From contig JAKIMF020000013.1 of assembly GCA_022605425.2 (NCBI GenBank), positions 186,001-250,000 on the forward strand: 64,000 nt of DNA. Direction: 5' to 3'. Below are positions 8,865 through 18,957 of the stretch, piece by piece. The DNA comes from Hamiltosporidium tvaerminnensis (lineage: Eukaryota > Microsporidia > Dubosqiidae). The position numbers and the translations under genes were made by a program. The notes below the pieces were generated by a model. That model saw nothing but the letters and a program-made list of their open reading frames with translations, had not been told where the DNA came from and searched no databases. Numbering within the stretch: position 1 is the first letter of the stretch; each line of letters starts with the position of its first letter.

Positions 8865-10760
8865 GCACTACATTCCTTAAAGAGATCGAGCCTCCTTAAT
8901 GATTCTACTATATTTTTCTCTATTTTTCACCAAGTTTTTCCAATGCAATACATTGAGCTTTCTTAGGGTCTTTTCTGCCTTTTCCAACTATTCTTTTCTC
9001 GTGCGTCTTCGTCTTTTCTTACCTCAGGTGCAGATCTACGAATTTTGCTAACAGCTCTTCAGCCAAAATTCTCTATTATGTGCTCTAGTCATCTAAGTCT
9101 CTGTGTTTCATAATGATGAGAAAATTTGTTTGTTCATAAAGCTCGTATATCTTAGATTTTTTCTAATCCTTCGATTCTTATTTTAAAATATGGGGCTGTC
9201 ACTTTTCTCGGTATCTTTCTTTCCCATATGTTTGGCATAAAACCTCGTCTTTTTTTTGTCATATCCAGTGTTTCAGAAGCGTACAGTACAACAAGTCTAA
9301 TAATTGTCTTATATTTTGCCTTTTCGTATTTCGATTTAGCAGGTTTCACTTCAGTAAGCGTTGCAGAGCAAAGTAGGTTTTGTTGCCTGTTTTTATTCTT
9401 TCTTTAACCTCAAGAGCATTTATGTTATCCTCGTTCAGAAGAAATCACAGGTATTTGAAGCTCGATACTCTTTCAAATATATATGAACCAATTTTTAAAG
9501 AGTTTCTCGGGTATTCATAGACTGACGACATGAGGATATATTTTGTTTTACCTTCATTTATTTTCAATCCAGCTTTCCCTGATTCCGCTGCTAATATTCT
9601 TAAAGTTGATTCTATATCTTCTTGTTTTGTGTCAACAATGGCCAGATTCTCTGCATATGCTAGATATTGTGTGTCTATTAAATATTGTACTATCAGTCTT
9701 CTTCGCCAACTTTCGGATTATTCCCTCTAGTGTTAAATTGAACAGTACACAAGATATGTTCACCTTGTCTTAGTCTCATATTGATGCTAAAATAACTGGA
9801 TATATTACCTGTTAACAATACTTTTCTTTTGTTTGCATCAGTGTTCTCTTTATTAAACGAATAATTTTCATAGCCTTTTTAAAATTTCTGAGAGTTTCTA
9901 TAAAGAAATTCTGATTCATTGCTGGCATATGCTTACTTGTAGTCTACAAAAAGATGTTGTGTTGTGATTTTGTATTCATAGCATTTTTCAAGACACATTC
10001 TTATAGCAAAGATTAAATCGGTCTCTTCTGAATTAAAATTGTTAATCATCAAAAGCGCTTTCTGCGTATGTATCTAATATTTTTGAAATTATATTTATCA
10101 GAACTTTGTATCCTATATTCAGAAGAGATTTTCCTCTGTAGTTAGAGCCCTGTGTTTTTAATCATTTTTTATGAATAGGAAGTATCAGACCAACATTCTA
10201 TTCAATAGGTATTTTTTTCCTGGATCCATATTTCTTTGATTAAATTATGAAAGTTATTTGTTAAGAAATCTCCTTCATATTTTAAAAGTTCGGCTTTGAG
10301 CTTGTCTTCACCAGAGCCTTATTGTTATGTAGACTCATTAAAGCATCTGTTGTCTCTGCCACTGTTGGTCTTGCAATATTTTTTTCTTTGTCTTAATAAA
10401 ATCCTTATTTTTTTCCATAAATTTCACTTTTCTTATATTGTCTGCTTCAAATTTCATTTTAGAATTAAGATGCTTTTTAAAGTATTTAAGCCATCTGGTT
10501 AACACATTTTTTTGATCCCAAGCAAAAATCCTTCAGAACTTTCTACCATCATATTTCAGGCTTAAAACCTCTTCTCTCGTTTCTTAAATTTTCGTAGATT
10601 CTACGAATCGCTTTGTTTTCAGCCATTTTTTCGTATTCCAAATCTTATGTGCTTTTCTCACTCTTTTCTTCCTTCTTAGAATATGTATTGCTTTGGTCCT
10701 TGCTAAGCTGAACTCTTACGCGGTATTTTTAGTTTTTTCTTCTACCGCTTTAATCTAGGC
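8865..10760 (-). pseudogene. Decayed animal-type LINE reverse transcriptase
   Basis: Reading the minus strand and crossing several frameshifts and stops, a LINE reverse transcriptase appears in correct order. About 10330-10160: DALMSLHNNKA, IPIEWNVGLILPIHKK and SNYRGKSLLNIGYKVL. About 10110-9950: a QFGFRRDR-like block, then CLEKCYEYKITTQHLFVDYK (motif A). About 9700-9540: YLAYAENLAIVDTKQ (motif C, normally YADDLAI, active site lost), then GLKINEGKTKYI. About 9320-9150: IIRLVVLYASETLDMTKK and RKIPRKV. About 9090-8990: a relic of the LEHIxR...DRAVKK tail. These signatures match APE-type LINEs common in arthropods and other animals and differ from the RLE-type LINE elsewhere in this window. The upstream endonuclease is not recognised. 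The clade (RTE-like or another) is unresolved. Confidence 0.85.
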
Positions 10761-10984
10761 AAATTTCGATCCTTGATTTAATTCATGCATTATTAATCAT
10801 AGCAGGTGAAAAGAAGAAGATAACTAGACAAAAATTTAAAAATGAGTCTAGAATAGTTTTGAGTTATGTGATGTTCTACAGATCATTAAAGGTACATATA
10901 AGGATTGAATGAAAATATTTCACTAGCATTTATTTAGGAACTTAAAAGAAACTTTACATTTCAATTAGTATTTGTTTATTCTAA

Positions 10985-11215
10985 GTGGGAGGAGGATAAC
11001 AACATTAAAAACTATCTACCTGGCAATTATTATGTAGAATTAGTGTGAAAATGCTTTTTTGCTATTTTGGTGAGATATAAAAAATTCTAGATCAATCGGC
11101 TAATCCCATAAATTATCAGTTACGAGGAATCAAAAGTTACAAAAAGGAAAATTCTAGTTGGTCATCCTCGGCAACGAATGGTAAAAGAGGAATTAGTATG
11201 TAAGAAATTGTCTAA
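10985..11215 (+). repeat. Decayed repeat head related to the retroposon 5' end
   Basis: gtgggaggaggataacaac, followed by an aaaaactatct..tggcaat block and later tggtcatcctcggcaacga. It matches the reverse complement of 34910-35140 and the stretch at 2498-2745 throughout, and the retroposon only over its first 100 bases or so. Confidence 0.55.
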
Positions 11216-11606
11216 TCTGCTGCATTAATACATACTCAATAAAATTTAAAGATTTTTTATAGCAAAGAATATACTAGGCCTAAAACATTGGCAGGCAAAA
11301 CTTTATGGTGCTATAATATAGATATGAGAATAAAAGACCCCAAGGAAATATTCAGGCCAAAAAGATAGGTAACAAGGTATTTATCAAATTCTTAATACCC
11401 TCACGCAATAAAATCCATGTCGAAACTAAGATTTTTCAACAGAATTAAACGAACTAGACTCTAATAGCTTAGCCATGGTTAACGAATTTCAGAGAATATA
11501 CTAAAAAAAGTTACTATGCTATTCTGTAGATTAAAGACGGCAGAATTACCACAAAACTAGATAGCTAGATCATGTAAAATAATATATCGGTAACCTTAGT
11601 ATAGAA

Positions 11607-12320
11607 CAGGTGTGTCTAAACTACGGACAGAGGCCATATAATTCTGGCTCGCTGCGATTTTCTTCAAATATGGAAATAAACTAAAATTATACGCATAGAT
11701 ATCATACAAAAAGAATGGTATTATAGATAAGTTAAGCATGAATTTCTAATATAAAGAAGATTCATAGAGTTTTCATTATTTTTTTTATCATTGCTGACTA
11801 AAAACATAAAACGAAATGACAAAAAATATTATAATTTATTTTTAATGAAATAGATGTAGTTGAGATTTTTCAGGGATAATTTGTTGAAATAGTGAGCAAA
11901 ATTTACATCTAGAGATTACAGTAACGACTTTAAGTGCTTACCTGTTAATTTGGATCTGGTGAATGTTTTTTGTATATTTCATTTCAAAGGATGTTTATTC
12001 GCACAAATAGGTAGAGCAGAAAGAGGAAATAAAACATCGAGAAAAATTTTGCATGTGATTGAATTGCGTGGCAGGAAGACTCTTAGAAAATTTCAGTAAT
12101 TTATTTGTCTATTTTTATATAGCAATACCGTTAAAATACATGTTTGTTTTTATGAACATCTATCTATATAGGACTTTAAAAATTTGATTTGAAAATATTA
12201 ATGATTAAAATTTCAGAAATATTTTTTAGTATATTGGCATACTACGTATTGATTCTTTGGCCCGCGGGACTTTTTTTAGAAGTTAAAGTGGCGCGCGAGT
12301 CAAAAAGTCGGAGACCCTTG
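11607..12320. mobile_element. hAT-like non-autonomous element or deletion relic
   Basis: The left end reads caggtgtgtctaaactacgg and continues agaggccata...ggctcgctgcg. The right end read inwards from 12320 is caagggtctccgacttttt, then gactcgcgcgcc and later cccgcgggcc. Short CAGGKGTSTC-type ends followed by (g)gctcgcgggcc blocks are the familiar end structure of animal hAT transposons. No transposase frame survives inside. An 8-bp target duplication is not recognisable. It abuts an old LINE relic on its right. Confidence 0.55.
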
Positions 12321-13310
12321 TGTTGAATCTTTAGAATTGCTACTTTTTTATTAGGATAATCCTTAGATTTTTCAAAGCAAACCAAGAGTTGCAAATGTAT
12401 ACATTCGCTTTTGAACCGAACACTATGCAAGCCTCTTCAAAAATCTTTATGAAAGATATATACGTTCTTTATGTACTAAACGCAGATTGATTTTGTTCTT
12501 TACTAATACTGCGCGTATTAAACACTCTAAATTTAAGAATCCGCGAAGTCTCTGTCAAATTACACCTATTGATAGTATAGTAAAGATATTATTTTTGATT
12601 GAAGAATTATAATAAATTAATGTGTGAAATCTCCTGCAATACAGTCTTCTCTTCATTGCTATCAATTTAATCTCATTTCATCCGATACCCTACGTTAAGT
12701 AATTCTTACGTCATGAATTATTCTAAGGCGTTTGTAAACATAAAATCTAACACAGAGACTAGCTGTATTTCAGCAATACGAATGTTAGAGCCAACTTTAT
12801 ATGTTTATTACCAATCTTATATTGTGCACTAAGCCTTTTATCCTTAATATTTTCTACATTCTATTCATTTTTTACAATGAGCTTTCGAATATCAAAGAAC
12901 AATAGATGATTGGTAAAAAGTATGCACTTTCGTTTGTATTTTTACCATGTTTAATTAGTTAAGGTTTTGTCTTAATAAATTAATAGACACGTAAACAACA
13001 ATAATGACTGACTTTTCTTTGCAAATTAATATATCAATCTTCTGCTCATGACATTTTTATGCTCAACCAAATATCAATTTCCATCTTGATATGCTACCTT
13101 AAAAAACTTTAGTAATAATCATGTAAATCAAGGCTTTCGTGCATTTATTCAAATACACATGATCTATTGAATCCCAATATTTTTTAAAATTAATCCAAGT
13201 TGCCTTAAGATTTTTTTAACTATTTATTTAGAATAAAATCGAGCAGTGCCTGCTAGTTCGCTCTTGCAAGTGTTTAACCGCCTAACTGATTATTCGAAGG
13301 TAGCTCCAGT
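12321..13310 (-). pseudogene. Old relic of the local RLE-type LINE
   Basis: The stretch aligns with the intact LINE ORF over its middle and 3' third. A frame at 12430-12330 reads FKSECIHLQLLVCFEKSKDYPNKK against LRSEHMLLQLLDCLEKSKEISTR. Around 13090-13200 the plus-strand text tgatctattgaatc...ccaagttgccttaagatt matches 38640-38690. Around 13245-13310 it matches the GAVRGVQGAKE region. Riddled with substitutions and indels; clearly the oldest class of copy in the window. Confidence 0.7.
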
Positions 13311-14433
13311 ATTGATACCTTATTATGTACTACTTTCGACATTATTTTTGTTATAAATATGCATATCTTGAGATACGGGTAATGGCTCGTAATCATAATC
13401 AGTTGTACGTGTTAAATACACACAGATATTTATACTAAGAGAATATATCACAATTGAGATAAAGATACAAACGGTTTATAAACACTAGTTTTGATATGCT
13501 TATTAACTCACATATATATTTTATCAGGTTTCTTTTTTCTATTGAGATAAGACTTAAGAATCGGTCTTGAAGCTGAAGGCGAGTTTAGAAAATTTACAGA
13601 AATCGTTCAAATTAATTGTTACTTTTTCCAAAGAGTTTTCTATACATCAGAAATATGATTAGAATATGTTAATGTGTTTTGTATACGCAGTAAATCATGA
13701 GTGGGTGAAATTTATCATGTTTGTTTTAAAAAATTTGTTTCAACGAGCATATTTCCTTTATGTTAAAATATTTAATGTGACGTGTCTTAGAGAATTAAAT
13801 CTTGAAAAAAATATGAAAAGAATTCTTCAAGAATCTGAATTATATGACGGAAATAAAAATAAATTTCTAATTGCGTGATTGATTTGCAGATATTTTTGTG
13901 ATATTATTTGATTTATTTAAAATATTATCTGGACCAGCCTCCTATATGCAACCAGAGTTTAAGATCATCAGTTTTAAGAATAGAATAAAGGGTGTTAGGT
14001 CGGGTTTAAATAATTTGAAAGTTCAACTTTTTACATTATATAATGAAGCAATAGAAATTTTAGAGATAAATGACTAAATTAATCGCCAGTATATTCCAAA
14101 GCGTTCCAAAACCTGTTTTTTAGAAGAGAATATATCATATAAAATTATAAAATTAAAATTTATTTAACGAATAATATTCGATTCGAATAAAAAAATTAAA
14201 TTAAAGATAAAATTTAACATAATTTGAATTTTTACAACCAATTAAAATGATTTACATATCAAGACCTCGAATTAAACGCCCAGAATATAAAATTTGTTTA
14301 CTGAATTACATTATCTATGATTTTTATTCGAAAAAAATAGTGTATAATTTTTATAGGAACTATCTAGATTGTATATTTTATCAAAATTATAAATTGGTTT
14401 GTTTTAAAATAAAGAAAAAATATCAATTACTTC
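13311..14433. other. Gene-free AT-rich stretch
   Basis: Only short low-complexity ORFs (for example 13666-13878 and 14247-14471), dominated by the Ile/Lys/Asn/Tyr/Phe that AT-rich DNA produces. Nothing recognised. Confidence 0.5.
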
Positions 14434-14790
14434 TCAATAATTATTTTTATCGTCTCCTACAAATTTTATAATTCGTTTTTTTAAAGTTCGTAAACCACCA
14501 GATATAAAGAAAATCGAAATATTACATTTGAGACTATCTATAGAGCCACATGTAATCAAACTATATATAACCTCTTTTGATACATATAAAGGTACTCTAA
14601 ATATACAAATGTTATTTGCGGGAAGATATTCTATCAGAATAAATGTATCCAGTTTAGCTACACCAATTTCACCAAAATTTTGATATAAAAGATCTTTTAT
14701 CAATAGAAATAGAACTTCCTGGGAAAAAATGAAAGTTTTTTGAATATTAAATGTGAATTTAGCAGCAACATATCTAAATTTCTGTCTCAT
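14434..14790 (-). CDS. POP5: RNase P/MRP protein subunit, Pop5/Rpp14 family
   Basis: 118 residues. The N terminus MRQKFRYVAAKF matches the MVRFKxRYLLxE start of Pop5. The middle has a conserved hydrophobic pattern with EYLPANNICIFRVPLYVSKEV (split here as EYLPANNICIFR and VPLYVSKEV), where the family has 'Y....GI...R....V...L'. The signature FISGGLRTLKK (95-105) corresponds to the family's VSGTIRT(C/A)KK. Pop5 binds the specificity/catalytic core of RNase P RNA and RNase MRP RNA in the nucleus and helps 5' tRNA processing and pre-rRNA cleavage. The length fits a minimal family member. An aacggt/accgtt motif lies 14 bases upstream of the start. It is divergently placed relative to UTP22 with a 365-base gap. 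The family call is by motif only. Confidence 0.72.
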   Translation of the reverse strand: MRQKFRYVAAKFTFNIQKTFIFSQEVLFLLIKDLLYQNFGEIGVAKLDTFILIEYLPANNICIFRVPLYVSKEVIYSLITCGSIDSLKCNISIFFISGGLRTLKKRIIKFVGDDKNNY

Positions 14791-14804
14791 AAAATTGGCT
14801 TTAT

Positions 14805-14810
14805 AACGGT
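14805..14810 (-). promoter_or_regulatory. ACCGTT start-proximal motif of POP5
   Basis: On the minus strand ACCGTT precedes the ATG at 14790 by 14 bases. The same hexamer stands before UTP22 and ZUO1. Confidence 0.4.
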
Positions 14811-15143
14811 ATTGATATATTCATTTATAAATACTATAGATTTAAAAAAAAGCAATAAACCGAGAATATTAAATGATTATCTATTTATTACTATAATTTT
14901 GTTTCTTTATTTAAAAATAAATTCTTATGAGAACTTATGTTTTAAAGTTTAGCAAAAAAAACTAAAAAAATTCGGTTAAATATCTTCTTTTTGGCAAAAA
15001 AACCAAAAAAATGTTCTAAAAAAGAATCACATTAGGATTTTTCTATTTCAATTGGTTTGAAAATGAATTAAAAATGATTTATTGTAGAATTTTTTGATTA
15101 TTTAATTTCAAATGTTTTTTTTTTAAAAAATTTATTATGAATA

Positions 15144-15149
15144 ACCGTT
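15144..15149 (+). promoter_or_regulatory. ACCGTT start-proximal motif of UTP22
   Basis: ACCGTT ends 6 bases before the ATG at 15156; see also POP5 and ZUO1. Confidence 0.45.
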
Positions 15150-15155
15150 GTAATA

Positions 15156-16700
15156 ATGAGCGATGGTTGGATTCAATTTATAAATGAAAAATTATTTGAA
15201 TGTAAAATTGTTATGAAAGTAGAAAAATATTTGAAAAAATTGATAAATTTAAATAAAATAAATGAGTTTATGGATAATTTATCGGTATATAAAATATTTT
15301 TACTTCATTTGATGAAAAAAAATGTTGTTTTTAAAGAAATTTTATGTTTGAAGCAAAATATTTTTGATATTGAAATTGAAATTTGTGATAAAAAAAGAGT
15401 AAAAACCAATGAAATTACTAATATATTGAGTAAAAAAGTGGAAAACGTTTGTGAATATTTTCATATTTCATACAATCGAATAGAAAAGAAATATTTTATT
15501 GGAATTAAATTAAAAAACAATATTAACTATAAAACGATACAATGTGTTCAAAAAAATGTTCCAAATCAATTTAAAATTCATTTTTTAATCTATGAAAATT
15601 TAAAAGATATTTTTACATTTGAAAAATTCAAATTTAATGAAATATTCTTTACAAAATTGATATTCGAAGATGAAATACAAAAATATAAAGAAATAATCGG
15701 ACATTTAAAATCCATGAAATTACCAATTTCTATTGTTTATGATGAACTTATAAGTTGTATCGGAAGAGGAACCAACATTTCAAATGAAGTTCATGAAAGT
15801 ATTTTACATTTAGAAACTTCCAAAAAATGGCCAGAAAATCAAAAAGCAATTGAATGTGCAAAAACTGCATTTTATTGCCATATTTTTAACAAATCTAAAT
15901 ACAAAAATGTGATTGAAAGAGAATATTTTATTTTAGAATATAAAAGAAGTAAATTTAAATTTAAAATTTCACTTAAAGACGAAGAAATGACAAAAGATAG
16001 AATTTTTAAAGGTTTATATGATTTTATAAAAAAGAAGGACACATTTTTTAAAGAAGGTGTTATCATCGTGAAAAGATATTTAGAATGTCACGGATATTTG
16101 CCTTTAAATTTAACAGACGAAATGATAGAATTAATTTGTTTATCGTTTTCAAATAATTGTAGAAATCCGAATAAAATTTTTATGAATTTTCTTAAATTTG
16201 AATTCAAAGGATTTTGTTGCGATCTTGATAATTCTACATTTAAAGATATCGAAGAGAAACAAATAGAAGTCATATTTAATAAAGATAAGGCAATATTGAT
16301 TTATCCCGAAGAAATTATAGAAAGATTAAAATTTTTAAATTCTTTGACTTTGAAAAATAATATTTTTGGATTTAATTTATCATTTGAAATATTTGGAGAC
16401 AAAATTCTATTTCCTTCATTAGAAGATTATGATTTTGTATTGAGCATGTTAGAGAGAAGTGGTTTTAGTAAAATTGGAAATAAAATTGGTAATCAATTTA
16501 TGCTCAAAGAACCAATTTCAACGTCTATCATATTTCCTACTGATTTTTTTCATGATTTAAATAACTTTGGATACTTTTTCTACTCACCAAATTATAAAAT
16601 TCTTATGGTGAAATCTAAAAATAATTTTGAAGTCGATTTACTTTGTAATTTAATTCTAGCAAGAACTTCATTTCAATTTATTAAATTTTTCGAGGTTTAA
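15156..16700 (+). CDS. UTP22: Nrap/Utp22 nucleolar SSU-processome protein, reduced
   Basis: 514 residues, against about 1,000-1,240 in human NOL6 and yeast Utp22. Recognised from two family blocks: LETSKKWPENQKAIECAKTA (219-238), matching the 'LE.SS.WPDD..AI...K.AF' signature, and VIIVKRYLECHGYLPLNLTD (302-321) followed by EMIELIC, matching 'R..KRW...H.L...L.DE..ELL'; then NKIFMNFLKFEF, matching 'P.S...GFLRFL'. Utp22 belongs to the UTP-C module of the 90S pre-ribosome in the nucleolus. It has a nucleotidyltransferase-like fold without known activity. The C-terminal half of the usual protein appears lost or compressed. PRI2 follows 118 bases downstream on the same strand. Confidence 0.85.
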   Translation: MSDGWIQFINEKLFECKIVMKVEKYLKKLINLNKINEFMDNLSVYKIFLLHLMKKNVVFKEILCLKQNIFDIEIEICDKKRVKTNEITNILSKKVENVCEYFHISYNRIEKKYFIGIKLKNNINYKTIQCVQKNVPNQFKIHFLIYENLKDIFTFEKFKFNEIFFTKLIFEDEIQKYKEIIGHLKSMKLPISIVYDELISCIGRGTNISNEVHESILHLETSKKWPENQKAIECAKTAFYCHIFNKSKYKNVIEREYFILEYKRSKFKFKISLKDEEMTKDRIFKGLYDFIKKKDTFFKEGVIIVKRYLECHGYLPLNLTDEMIELICLSFSNNCRNPNKIFMNFLKFEFKGFCCDLDNSTFKDIEEKQIEVIFNKDKAILIYPEEIIERLKFLNSLTLKNNIFGFNLSFEIFGDKILFPSLEDYDFVLSMLERSGFSKIGNKIGNQFMLKEPISTSIIFPTDFFHDLNNFGYFFYSPNYKILMVKSKNNFEVDLLCNLILARTSFQFIKFFEV

Positions 16701-16807
16701 TGATTTCTAACTGATTCGAGTCAATAATAAAACCTTTGGATTATAAATTTTTAAAAATTCATTTTTTTTTAACTTTTTATAAATTTCATATCAAAAATAT
16801 TCGTTAT

Positions 16808-16810
16808 CCC
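16808..16810 (+). promoter_or_regulatory. CCC start-proximal motif of PRI2
   Basis: A CCC triplet 8 bases before the ATG at 16819, in otherwise A/T-only surroundings. Confidence 0.45.
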
Positions 16811-16818
16811 TTTATTAA

Positions 16819-18018
16819 ATGAAAAGAATAAAAAATATAGAAACACCATTTATTTTAAATTTTTATACCTCTTTGAATGTAAAAACATTAAATTTTAATG
16901 ATTTTAATGATTTTGTAACTAAAAGATTGAAGACATTACGAAGAATCGAATCTTCATTAACAGATTTAAGATTGTTGGATATTAAAGATGCAATGGAAGA
17001 TAATTTATCACATTTTTTATGTCGGTTGGTATGTTCACAGGCAATGTGGAGCTTAATATGGTTTGTAAATCATGAAACAAAACTTTTTGAATTGAAAATG
17101 CAATCGTTAAATGACAATCAAATTACGGATTTCTTTTTCAATAAATTTATTTTATATTTGAAGAATCTACAAATAAACGGTGAAATATTACAAATTAATA
17201 AAAATTCTGAATTATCAGATCAAAAAATGACAGAAATTCGAGTTCCTAGAAATGGCAAAATATATTTTTCTAAAATACATGATTTGATAGCAAATAGAAG
17301 GGTAGATATTATAAAAGGATACACTGATCTAAATATCGATACAATAAAATCATTTATGGTCAACGAATTTAGAAATTTTTTAGAAAATAAAATGAATTCC
17401 TTGTATTTGCAAATGCTGAGAGAACCTGATGAAAGATTTTTTCATATTTTTAAACTTCATTTTGTTCAACCAAACCCAGTAATTTCGGAATTTTCCAGTT
17501 TGAAAGAAAATGAAACATTCTTTCCTCCTTGTATGTTTGGAATAATGAAAAGACTTACCTCTACCAAGCATTTGAAATACAATGATAGACAATCTTTAAT
17601 TTTATTTTTAAAAGGAATCGGCATGCCAGTAGAAAAAACAATTGAATTTTTAAGAAATTCATTCAATTTAGATAACGAAGTATTTAATAAAGAATATTTA
17701 TATTCAATCAGACACAATTATGGTTTAGAAGGAAAAAGAGCTAATTATCCACCATACACGTGTTCAAAGATGGGAAGTTTATGTAATAACAATTCTGTGG
17801 GATGTCCTTTTTTAGGAGATAAAACTTATGTAAAAGACTTTTTAAATGTTAAAAATATTAATTTAGATTTGGAAGATTTAATTAAAAGCCATCCTGGACA
17901 AAAAGCCTGTAGCAAAATATTAAATGTATTGATTGAACAAGAAGCTGAACCATTGATCACATCACCAGTCAATTTTTATAATTTGTTTAAAAACAAAAAC
18001 AATAAAAACGTAGAATAA
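16819..18018 (+). CDS. PRI2: DNA primase large subunit
   Basis: 399 residues, somewhat shorter than human PRIM2 (about 509). Partner of the catalytic primase subunit in the polymerase alpha-primase complex, which lays down RNA-DNA primers at replication origins and on Okazaki fragments. The N terminus has the family's 'FLNFY......F..F...R...L..IE' pattern (residues 11-44). The C-terminal domain has all four iron-sulfur cysteines in context: FPPCM (C238), the SIRHNYGLEGKR block followed by YTCSKM (C315), GCPF (C329) and KACSKI (C364); an extra C322 lies between the second and third. LFLKGIGMPVEKTIEFL (262-278) matches the primer-contact region. Keeping the 4Fe-4S site implies dependence on cytosolic/mitosomal iron-sulfur assembly (inference). 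Confidence 0.95.
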   Translation: MKRIKNIETPFILNFYTSLNVKTLNFNDFNDFVTKRLKTLRRIESSLTDLRLLDIKDAMEDNLSHFLCRLVCSQAMWSLIWFVNHETKLFELKMQSLNDNQITDFFFNKFILYLKNLQINGEILQINKNSELSDQKMTEIRVPRNGKIYFSKIHDLIANRRVDIIKGYTDLNIDTIKSFMVNEFRNFLENKMNSLYLQMLREPDERFFHIFKLHFVQPNPVISEFSSLKENETFFPPCMFGIMKRLTSTKHLKYNDRQSLILFLKGIGMPVEKTIEFLRNSFNLDNEVFNKEYLYSIRHNYGLEGKRANYPPYTCSKMGSLCNNNSVGCPFLGDKTYVKDFLNVKNINLDLEDLIKSHPGQKACSKILNVLIEQEAEPLITSPVNFYNLFKNKNNKNVE

Positions 18019-18119
18019 TTTTTACGTTGCTCATTTTCTCAGTTAAAGCTATAAAGATAAATAAAAATTATAAATTTTATTTTTTAGCATTTTAATTCGA
18101 TCAAACTTTTCTCCTTTTA

Positions 18120-18582
18120 ACTTATGAGTTACATATGTCAACTTCCAAGTTTCTTTGGAATTATACTTACATATTCCAGTCTCCTTATATCCCTAAGTGT
18201 TTAGGATAAAAAGATGGAACGCAACTGTTTTCTTTCGCACTTCGATAGTACTTGCATTTCTTTGGTCTGTTCTTCTTTCATGGAAAGTCGATTTTAAAGA
18301 GTCAGGTTTTTCAACATCCATAATTTATCGTATTTCTCCGTCAACTCTCATACTTTTATATTACATGAGAAATATTCGGATTCACAGCCAAGCATTTTAT
18401 TTCACAAACATTTCCTGAATTTTTCTTTGCTTCGTTTAATCTGTTGATATTCACGATTATAGAAAAATTTCACATAGGCACAGTATGGTTTATATCTAAC
18501 AAAAACTATAAAACGATTCTAAATCAAGTTGCACGCTCTTTACCAAACAGATAGTTTTTAATGTGATTATCCTTTCACCACC
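18120..18582 (-). repeat. Decayed repeat head(s) of the gtggtgaaaggataatcac type
   Basis: The minus strand from 18582 begins gtggtgaaaggataatcac and continues through a gatataaaccatactg block, aligning with the minus strand of 34910-35140 and with 2498-2745. Outside its 5' end (18585-18600) lies an inverted taagtaagtaagta run that also ends the copy near 2720. The part at 18120-18210 may belong to a second, even older copy. Confidence 0.5.
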
Positions 18583-18691
18583 CTTTACTTACTTACTTAC
18601 TATTCCAATCCTCTTATACCTCTCGATTTTGAGGTCCACTATTTACTATAAATAACTAAATAATTTGTAAAAAATGAATCTTATAAATTAC

Positions 18692-18957
18692 TTTATTTAA
18701 AAGTATCACATCTTTTTAAAATAGTGGCAAGTGTTATATTTGTTTTCATGACATTAACGAACACCAGGCAACTGCCTCGCCTAGTAATTAAGTTCTACAC
18801 ACCTAGTAGATGAAAGGCTTTGGGACGTAGGTATTGCAGGGGTTACCGATGGGGTTTTGGGGTAGCAGTCATTTATGTTAAACATAGAACTGCGTTAATC
18901 TCATGAAAACAAATATAAAAATTGCCACTGTTTTAAAAGGAGTACAGTTTTAAATGA
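18692..18957 (+). mobile_element. Foldback derivative of the SINE-like retroposon
   Basis: The left 68 bases (18692-18759) are the reverse complement of the retroposon 3' end. From gacattaacg (18750-18759) the sequence switches to the forward strand and runs from the middle of the retroposon to its 3' end (18760-18957). The result is a roughly 265-bp unit with near-perfect inverted arms (18692-18759 and 18893-18957). The switch is at a 10-base string that the retroposon holds in both orientations. No clear target duplication is seen. Confidence 0.75.

Noticed and set aside
14740-14952. 70-codon plus-strand ORF overlapping the 5' end of POP5
   Set aside because: Antisense overlap with a recognised gene and AT-driven composition.
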